Source: Rhododendron vialii (lineage: Eukaryota > Streptophyta > Magnoliopsida > Ericales > Ericaceae). Taken from it: a stretch of DNA of 64,000 nucleotides. The stretch is taken from assembly GCF_030253575.1 (NCBI RefSeq), contig NC_080564.1, positions 6,182,501 to 6,246,500 on the forward strand. Reading direction: 5' to 3'. A program made the position numbers and the translations under genes. The notes beneath the pieces were generated by a model, which saw only the letters and a program-made list of their open reading frames with translations, was not told the DNA's origin and did no database searches. This document shows positions 57,901 to 64,000 of this stretch, piece by piece (position 1 is the stretch's first letter; each line of letters starts with the position of its first letter).

Positions 57901-57999
57901 GAGCCAATCGGGAAATCGAAGGGCAGAAGAACGCGCGAGATCGGGGAGTAGAGAGAGGAGGAAACAGAGAGAGAGTGAGAGGAAAAGGCGAGAATCCAT
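51904..57999 (-). CDS. Prolyl 4-hydroxylase with C-terminal ShKT domain
   Basis: ER/Golgi type II membrane 2-oxoglutarate/Fe(II) dioxygenase that hydroxylates prolines in cell-wall glycoproteins such as extensins and AGPs. Minus-strand exons: 57999-57887, 57784-57652, 56950-56846, 55816-55759, 55664-55489, 55401-55341 and 52208-51904. Phases agree; 316 codons, close to the family norm. Residues about 3-20 form a hydrophobic signal anchor. Catalytic landmarks: VTQISWRPRAFIYRGFL, the MVADNESGKS..VRTSSGMF loop, HYEHGEKYEPHFDYFHD with the Fe ligands His and Asp, GGHRVATVLMYLSD, then KPYKGDALLFFSL and LHGSCPVIEGEKWSATKWIH with the distal His and the 2-oxoglutarate Lys. The last 45 residues carry six Cys in ShKT spacing, a known plant P4H extension. 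The start is the Met before DSRLFLSLSLC; a second Met six codons upstream is possible. Intron 6 is 3132 bp of nested transposons. Confidence 0.93.
52253..52376. mobile_element. 124-bp MITE with 8-bp target duplication
   Basis: Nearly full-length inverted repeat around ATTGGCACTCCAAAAATTGA. Flanked by TAAATTTT on both sides (52245-52252 and 52377-52384). The 8-bp duplication suggests the hAT superfamily. It lies in P4H intron 6. Confidence 0.85.
53214..53670. mobile_element. Foldback element nested in P4H intron 6
   Basis: Arms rich in GACACGG and GGGGACACGCCACGTG motifs occur as inverted copies (about 53214-53315 and 53560-53670), around a centre of repeated TTTGACCCC phrases. Confidence 0.65.
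54015..54518. mobile_element. Second nested foldback in P4H intron 6
   Basis: Arms of about 95 bases (GGTGAAAGTACATAAAGACC, AAAATCGCCCATGCAGACCC and their complements) flank a GA-rich non-coding centre of about 300 bases. Confidence 0.8.
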
Positions 58000-58048
58000 G
58001 AGAAAATGTGGAAAAATCACTGTGCTTCACGATAGGTCATAGGTGAAC

Positions 58049-58049
<1 letters not shown>

Positions 58050-58089
<40 letters not shown>
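58050..58089. repeat. (GA)n upstream of the P4H start
   Basis: About 20 GA units 51-90 bases upstream of the P4H ATG, within the likely leader or promoter. A smaller run lies inside intron 1 near 57857-57871. Confidence 0.9.
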
Positions 58090-58093
<4 letters not shown>

Positions 58094-58149
58094 GATTTTT
58101 CAGTTGGAGAGAAAGAAAGCGTGGGAGAGTGGGAGTTTCGTTTCGTGGA

Positions 58150-61112
58150 AAATTCAACTCGGAAAGAAGAAACTGCAGGCTAGTCTTTGATCATTGAAGA
58201 CTCGACTAAAAACACCGCAATTTTTGCTAAAATGCATTCCATTGTTTTCTTTTTCTGGTTCTCGATATGCACCCAAAAAAAAAAAAAAAAACCCATATAA
58301 TCTTTGCCAAGAAAACTACTACTACTACTTTTGTTTTCCCTTAAAACTAGTTTTCGGGTCCACATCAAACAATAAATGTGTTTCGATAGCACTTCAAACG
58401 ATATCCGATTAGCATAATTTTTTACATGCCTAAAGTTCTGAACGAGGTTTAAAATATCAAATATTATCAATAAGTTTAGATCATCAAAACGAATGAGAGA
58501 AGGGCTCGTAAACGTCTTGGACAAGTTTTAAAGGATTGGAGACCGGAGAGAATCACATTCCAAAAAAGAAGGAAAATACTTTTCAGGCCAATCTACAGAG
58601 GTGTTTTGAAACAACATATAATTTGTTTAGAGAATCATCGAAAATCCCAAAGTACCGTTCCGATAAACAAGGTTTTTAGATTTACTGATTGGCTCACTTG
58701 TGGGACTAATTTATATTGGGTTAATTTGATCCCTCTTTAGTAGACGGCAGAAGAAGAAATTAGTTTGATATGTGCATAAACTCTCCCATACAAAGTTACC
58801 AAAAATAAAAATAAAAATGTTTATCAGACGAAATAAACATGGACAAGTCACAAAAACCACCCGTTTTTACAAATTACTCATTGTCATGATACAACCGCTA
58901 GGAAATTCGACAGAATTTGTGTGACATCATCAAATTCTTATAACTAGGAATGATAAGGATAAGAATTTTCGTGTTTTGTATGCATCGAAAAGACTAATCT
59001 GACAGTCTAACTTTCGAGATCACAAATGCAAGTAGATATTGGCATATTGTGATGTTGTCTATAGTGTAGATATTGGCATATTGTGAATTTGTCTATAGTG
59101 TATGTATTCCCACGCCTTGGACTCTGTGTGGATATTGTGGCCCAGACACAAGAAGGTCTGGCTATTTTGCCTTCACATGTAGCCCTGGTCCAGAATTCGG
59201 ATCCTGATGGAACATTCAAACTAGTACTATATGGTTTGTAACCACATGATTGAACTTCCTAGTTGTGTTGTGTTGTGTTTTGTAAGCTTATGCCAAGGGA
59301 TTTTCCCTCCTCATACTTATGTTTCAAAATTATCCAATTTTATCTTCCAGAAAAAATGCTAGTTACCTGATTTAAGATCATAGTGTAGATTATTTCAGGA
59401 GGAAAATATTGAGCATCAACAGATGGATTAGACACCAATCGAGCTGAGCTCGACCTTACAAATGGATTTCAAGACCAAATTAAGTTGACAATTTGTAATA
59501 ACACACTCAATTTGAAAACAATTGTCGTATAATTATCGAGCATCAACAATCAAACAAAAAGCAGTGAAAACTTCATAGTCTGCCAAGCTTGAAGAAGTTA
59601 TTGAGCTTTGCAAAATCGACGACTTCGGAGAAATCAGGTCATACCTATTTACAAAAAGCTAAACTCCTATAGTTTTAGTTTCACAAGCTTATTCAAGGCA
59701 GCATAGGAACACTAAAACTTGATTAGTAAACAATATAAAATATAAAGTGCCAAGTGAGTTTGTTCACAAGTAAATGAGCGAGGCTTGAAAGAGCTTGTAA
59801 CGAGCCAAGCTTAAGTCATTCACTTACAACCCACATCTTTTGCAGCTCTAAAAATGAGCAATTTAACTAGTCTTTCTGTAATTCTTTAATACTAGTTATT
59901 TCTAGACGAGAAACCAATCATGAGCATTTGAAATAATGAAGTCTAGCACTTATTATACACCAAGTATCATCATGTAATTTTCATGAAGTACGATTGTTAA
60001 GTTTGGTTACACCAAACAATACACTTTTATTAAGTACTTTTCGATACACAAGTACACAAGACACAACACAACACTTTAGGACATCTCATAGTTAAACACT
60101 TCACTCTTACACTAGATTTTGTGTCTCTACTCTCACATGACACTTAGTACCTTACTCATACTTGTGACCTCAACAATTCACTTAAACTTGTACTCTCCAC
60201 ACACTTATACAAATGAGCTCTCATCCCTTATTCATAGGGTCAAAGGAACTTTCCAAAATAGGATATTCCTAGAATGAATTCTAAGAACTTGACTATACTA
60301 ACTCTTCAACAATTCTAGAAGTTTCCGGCAAAATTCAGAAGACTAAATCATAATCCATAAAAGTTACGAAAGGTTCTATCATGCTCCAAGACTTTCCAAT
60401 AGGATCTGAAACCTTCTAGTAGAGTCCGGATCATTCTGAAAATAGTGTGGAAGTTTCTAGTGAAACCCATAATATTTCGGAAGCATCCGTAGATTTCCGG
60501 AGAGTCGGTGATGACTCTCAACAACAATATCAAAAACATGGATCTTCTTCATGTTGGGTTCGAAAAAACACATTTAACTAGGTAGTAACACAATGCATGA
60601 TCTCTGGGGAAAAAACATACTCCATTTTTACATATGTTAGCAGTATATCTAGCCGCCCAAAACCCTAAACTTGTTACAAAGTCGCATTGTTACGTACTTT
60701 TTATTAGAACTCAGGTACCAGACCAGTTTACGCTCCACATTGTTAATTACTTAATCCAATAATACTTATTTATATCGATTTTTGGTCTAAGACTTGAATG
60801 ATTTGGTTAAGCACTTGATAATGTTTCAATTGAGCAAATTTGTTGCGAATTTTTTTTTTTTTGGTGAATAGAGAAAAAAGGTTAAAGCATTCATAAGTGA
60901 ACTTGGGCTTTGTTTGCTTGGGATTTTCAGAACCTCTCCCTCAACATGGTCCCCAATAAATTTACAAAATTATTATTATTATTATTTCTCTCCCCCCCCA
61001 AAATTAGGTTCTATAAAAATGGGAGGATTCATCAAAGTGTGACATGGTGGGAGCCACCCACAAAATGGTTAATGTTTCTCACTTTTAAGTGAGTGAACAA
61101 ATAGCACTCCAA
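58150..61112. other. Intergenic, no gene seen
   Basis: AT-rich sequence. It includes a 34-bp tandem duplication (from 59032 and 59066) and a stretch at 60300-60530 with repeated TTCTAG and TTCCGG phrases. No supported coding region or RNA gene. Confidence 0.55.
59032..59099. repeat. 34-bp tandem duplication
   Basis: Two units of GTAGATATTGGCATATTGTG..TTGTCTATAGT. Confidence 0.85.
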
Positions 61113-61550
61113 GGGCTCTTTTGGATGCGGGATAGGAATTGAAGGTATTATTTATGAAGGGAGATAAAATAGTAGGGAGTATTGGTTAATAAGAGATGAC
61201 CCACGTTGATGTGATGTTTATGGAGGAAGATAAAATAGTAGTTGATTTAGATAAGGTATTAAAAATGGGGGGATAAAATAGTACTTAGTTTGGATGATGA
61301 ATAAAATGAAGGGATAAAGTTGTTTTGTAGTTAAAATGGAAGATGACGGGGTATTATTTCGGCCTTATCCGGGATATTAAGTAATAACATCCCAAAATCC
61401 ACCCATAATGAAACCTAATACCCGTGCATTTTTTGGTTACCTAATACCTCTGCATTTTTTGATTGCCAAATCAGGTGATAAACCTGGACCCACGGTATTA
61501 GGAGGGGAAAAAACTAATACCCCTCTCAATACCCAATCCAAACGAGCCCC
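61113..61550. mobile_element. 438-bp MITE with GGGCTC ends
   Basis: The left end GGGCTCTTTTGGATGCGGGA and the complement of the right end ATCCAAACGAGCCC are inverted copies. Further ATAAAATAGTA / AATACCC material lies inside. Flanked by CAA on both sides (61110-61112 and 61551-61553), compatible with a 3-bp duplication of the PIF/Harbinger type. Confidence 0.65.
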
Positions 61551-62082
61551 AAGGTTAGCCATCCTTTAAACAAGGGGTATAGTATGTGGGTGAAGCTCTT
61601 GCTGTAACTATGTGAATGTGAGCCTGATGGTACAGAGGAATAAAGCAAGATTTGGAACAATTCAAGGAAGCAGAACCAAAACAAGAACTAAAAAAAATGC
61701 AAGTGTACAAGACGTAACAAAGCCAGGGAGGGATGATATGACGCTACACTACACTCCACTGCCAAGCATTTTCATTCGACAAAACCATCAAAACTTTTCA
61801 TGATTTGTCAATACCAATTTTTTTACTTTGTCCATCTACAGTACAAAGGATGCTTTCTATTTGAGGAGGGAGATTGGGGTCCATCCTTTGTTCAAGACAA
61901 ACAGTGCACGTCGTAAAACAAGTTGTGAAAAGTGATTGAAAACCCCTTCAGAAACTCTAAGAACCCTGAAAAAGCTCAAAGAATAAAGAAGCAAACAGCA
62001 GAAAAGTAGGAGTATAAAGATTCTTTTGTTTCGAAGTAAAAGGAAGACTTGCTCTTTCACGTGAATCCAATGCCCTCACGTA

Positions 62083-62322
62083 CGAGAAATTTTGGGGTGC
62101 CGGATGGATACCACGTGGTGTTTGTTCGGCGCATCCGAGTTGTCCATTTCAGTTTTGGACGGCTCGGATTTGGAGAGAGAAAAATGAAAGAGAAAGAAGA
62201 GAGAGAGTGATGGGGTGAGAGGAGAGAAGGAGTTTCAATCTGAGCCGTCCAACACACTTTTGGACGGCACGGATGGACTGCTTGGGCACTATATGGACAC
62301 GGCCACGTGGTATCCACCCGGT
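62083..62322. mobile_element. MULE-like MITE, G-box family, copy 3
   Basis: 240 bp with inverted arms (GATACCACGTGG on the left, CCACGTGGTATCC on the right, and TTTTGGACGGC blocks). Both arms contain CACGTG. Flanked by CCTCACGTA on both sides (62074-62082 and 62323-62331), a perfect 9-bp target duplication. Lies about 190 bases downstream of the AGC kinase stop codon. Confidence 0.88.
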
Positions 62323-62515
62323 CCTCACGTATGTTCCAATCACTGCACAAAAGCACACCAGAGGCAGAGACTAAAACAATCTCACAAGTCAAAAAATTAC
62401 TAACAACGCAAGAACAAAATGAAGCAAGAATCATGAAGTCCAAAATTTCACTGACATTATGACCACAAATCAGTGAGCAAAAATACACCCATTTCAAGGA
62501 CCGTTACATTTTCTC

Positions 62516-63377
62516 CTAGAAAAACTCAAATTCCAAATAAGGACCGGATGACCTATCTGATGACCTATCTAAGGGCAAGGGTGACTTGAATGTTTCGTTA
62601 AAGAACGTTAAATCAACTGGTTTAGGAATCTCTGGAGGGCTATTACTGCGAATAAGAGCCCAATTAACACTTTCAAAGAAGGGATGTTGTTTGATATCTG
62701 TTGCACCTCTTTTGTATCCCAATCTTTTCTGTGGGTCCTTCGCGAGCAAACCCTTGATCAAATCCTTCGCTGCAAAACTAACCGACGATCCCTCGGGAAA
62801 TTTGAGAGAATGACCAACTACATTGAATAAAGTCTCCCGGTTTCCATTTCCTTTAAAGGGTGTCTTCCCGTATAGCAGCTCGTACAAGAAAACACCGAAT
62901 GTCCACCAATCAACGGAACTCCCATGTCCATCTCCTCTTATGATCTCCGGCGCTAAATATTCATGGGTCCCAACAAATGACATGGACCGTGCAGCAGTGG
63001 GCTCCGCAATTAGCATTGGACGGGAATCCGAATTTATCGAATTTGTTCGTTCCCGTTTCGGTTTAGTTGTTTTCGAATGGAAAATACGGGGCTTAAAGCA
63101 GGAGGGTTGGAAACAAGGAGGGTTTGCACATACGGGTAACTTGTATGGCGAATCAATGCATGATGGCTGGATACAGTACGAAGAGATGGTGCAAATCGGT
63201 TCGGAGGTGGACTTAATGAGTGTGGGACTCACGTAACACCTTAGCGATAAATCAAAATCCGTTAGCATAATATGACCATCTTCCCTAACAAGAACATTTT
63301 CGGGCTTTAAATCTCTGTACACCACACCCATCATATGTAGATACTCAAGGGCAAGCAGCACTTCTGAAGCATAAAAC
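62516..63377 (-). CDS. D6PK-like AGC (VIIIa) Ser/Thr kinase, last exon only
   Basis: Partial gene: the C-terminal 287 codons. The acceptor at 63377 (GCAG|G) falls at the [15 protein letters not shown] position where D6PK-type genes have their intron; the N-lobe exon is beyond the window. Visible: catalytic loop [10 protein letters not shown], the DFD variant of DFG that marks plant AGCVIII kinases, a long insertion in the activation segment with Cys-Pro-rich IQPSC and CFQPSC blocks, [45 protein letters not shown] and a C-terminal EFEFF hydrophobic motif. Arabidopsis relatives phosphorylate PIN auxin carriers at the plasma membrane. Whether this is a D6PK, PK5/PK7 or KIPK-type member cannot be settled from this exon. 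Confidence 0.92.
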
Positions 63378-64000
63378 CTGCAACGGAGAAAATAGAAAAA
63401 CATGTTAAAATTTGAATTCGAACTATGCAGGAGGGTGCTAGAAAGCAATGTCATTAAGTTTAAATTGAGCTTGACCAACAGCTGAGGGAGGAAGTTTTCA
63501 CAACATAATAATTGTGTACAACAACAATGTTCGATAAAACATGTTTGGAGGATAATATTCAAGGATCCTATTTGGACCAAAATTTGAGATAGGTGCTTTT
63601 CACAAAGGCTAATGACTAGGGGATAGTGAGGTTACCACACTCGAGAACTAAAATGTAGATAGGTTTAGCATCTATCGGTCTCTATCATCGTGATAATACA
63701 AAAGTAAATGATTTTCAATTAGCACTTGTCTCCATCTTTATTGGAGTAATTACTATACAATGTACATCTAAAATACTAGAACCCCCAACAGCAAATGTAT
63801 ATATATAGCTTCAACTTTCTTTCTCATTCTCCAAACAACCAAGAACAAGCACACACAAAAAACCAAGAAGTTGAACTTCACCAGCTATTTAGGACCATCA
63901 AAGATCTTTTTATTTAGTTCTCTAATACACAAATCAAACAAGCGATACACAAAAAACGAAACTACGTATGATGGAAAGAATGCTATCCAAAACTATATAT
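63378..64000 (-). other. Intron of the AGC kinase gene
   Basis: Sequence upstream (on the minus strand) of the last exon. No kinase N-lobe motif occurs before the window end, so the intron exceeds 620 bp. Nothing else recognised. Confidence 0.6.

Noticed and set aside
63378-63580. Kinase frame extending upstream to a Met at 63580
   Set aside because: It is intron read-through: the residues before RFYASEV are not kinase-like and a good acceptor (GCAG) lies at 63378-63380.
1-64000. CRISPR arrays, operons, phage or bacterial mobile elements
   Set aside because: Gene structure is that of a plant nuclear genome; repeats are transposons and microsatellites without regularly spaced unique spacers.

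Overview
The window is nuclear DNA of a flowering plant, most likely a eudicot. The genes have many introns with GT..AG borders. The intergenic DNA is visibly AT-rich and full of short inverted-repeat transposons, SINE and LINE tails and GA/CT microsatellites. All recognisable proteins belong to plant families. Species cannot be told from the sequence. No operons, CRISPR arrays or intact rRNA/tRNA genes were seen.

Layout. 1-5.9 kb: repeats only. About 5.9-16.8 kb and 23.3-35.0 kb: two copies (A and B) of a tandem segmental duplication of about 11 kb. Each holds an ABCB (MDR/P-glycoprotein) transporter gene followed, tail-to-tail, by the 3' exon of an inositol polyphosphate 5-phosphatase gene. 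Copy A (6357-14977) is an intact 8-exon ABCB15-type gene that I join to 1241 codons; its neighbouring 5-phosphatase exon is an orphan fragment. Copy B (25093-32850) is a pseudogene with a stop codon in exon 4, exon 5 deleted, and exons 6 and 7 fused by deletion. Copy B abuts the complete 5-phosphatase gene (34417-37529, minus strand, 444 codons). The 16.8-23.3 kb spacer is packed with MITEs, a probable LTR-retroelement remnant and tandem repeats.

37.5-64 kb: a small DUF4408/DUF761-type membrane protein (minus), a DUF1336/EDR2-like protein with an N-myristoylation signal (plus, 9 exons, 504 codons), a MASS-like short protein (minus), a type II membrane prolyl 4-hydroxylase with a C-terminal ShKT domain (minus, 7 exons, 316 codons, with a 3.1 kb transposon-filled intron), and the C-terminal exon of a D6PK-like AGC kinase (minus), whose 5' part lies beyond the window.

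The genes do not form a pathway. They are an ordinary plant gene series: membrane transport, phosphoinositide turnover, lipid-linked defence signalling, cell-wall glycoprotein hydroxylation and auxin-related kinase signalling. I saw no convincing new biological system. The most informative parts are the duplication and decay history of the ABCB/5-phosphatase pair and several MITE families with readable target-site duplications, including one of about 235-240 bp whose arms carry CACGTG (G-box) motifs. All exon joins were made by eye from splice consensus, reading phase and family knowledge; none was checked by search or RNA data.
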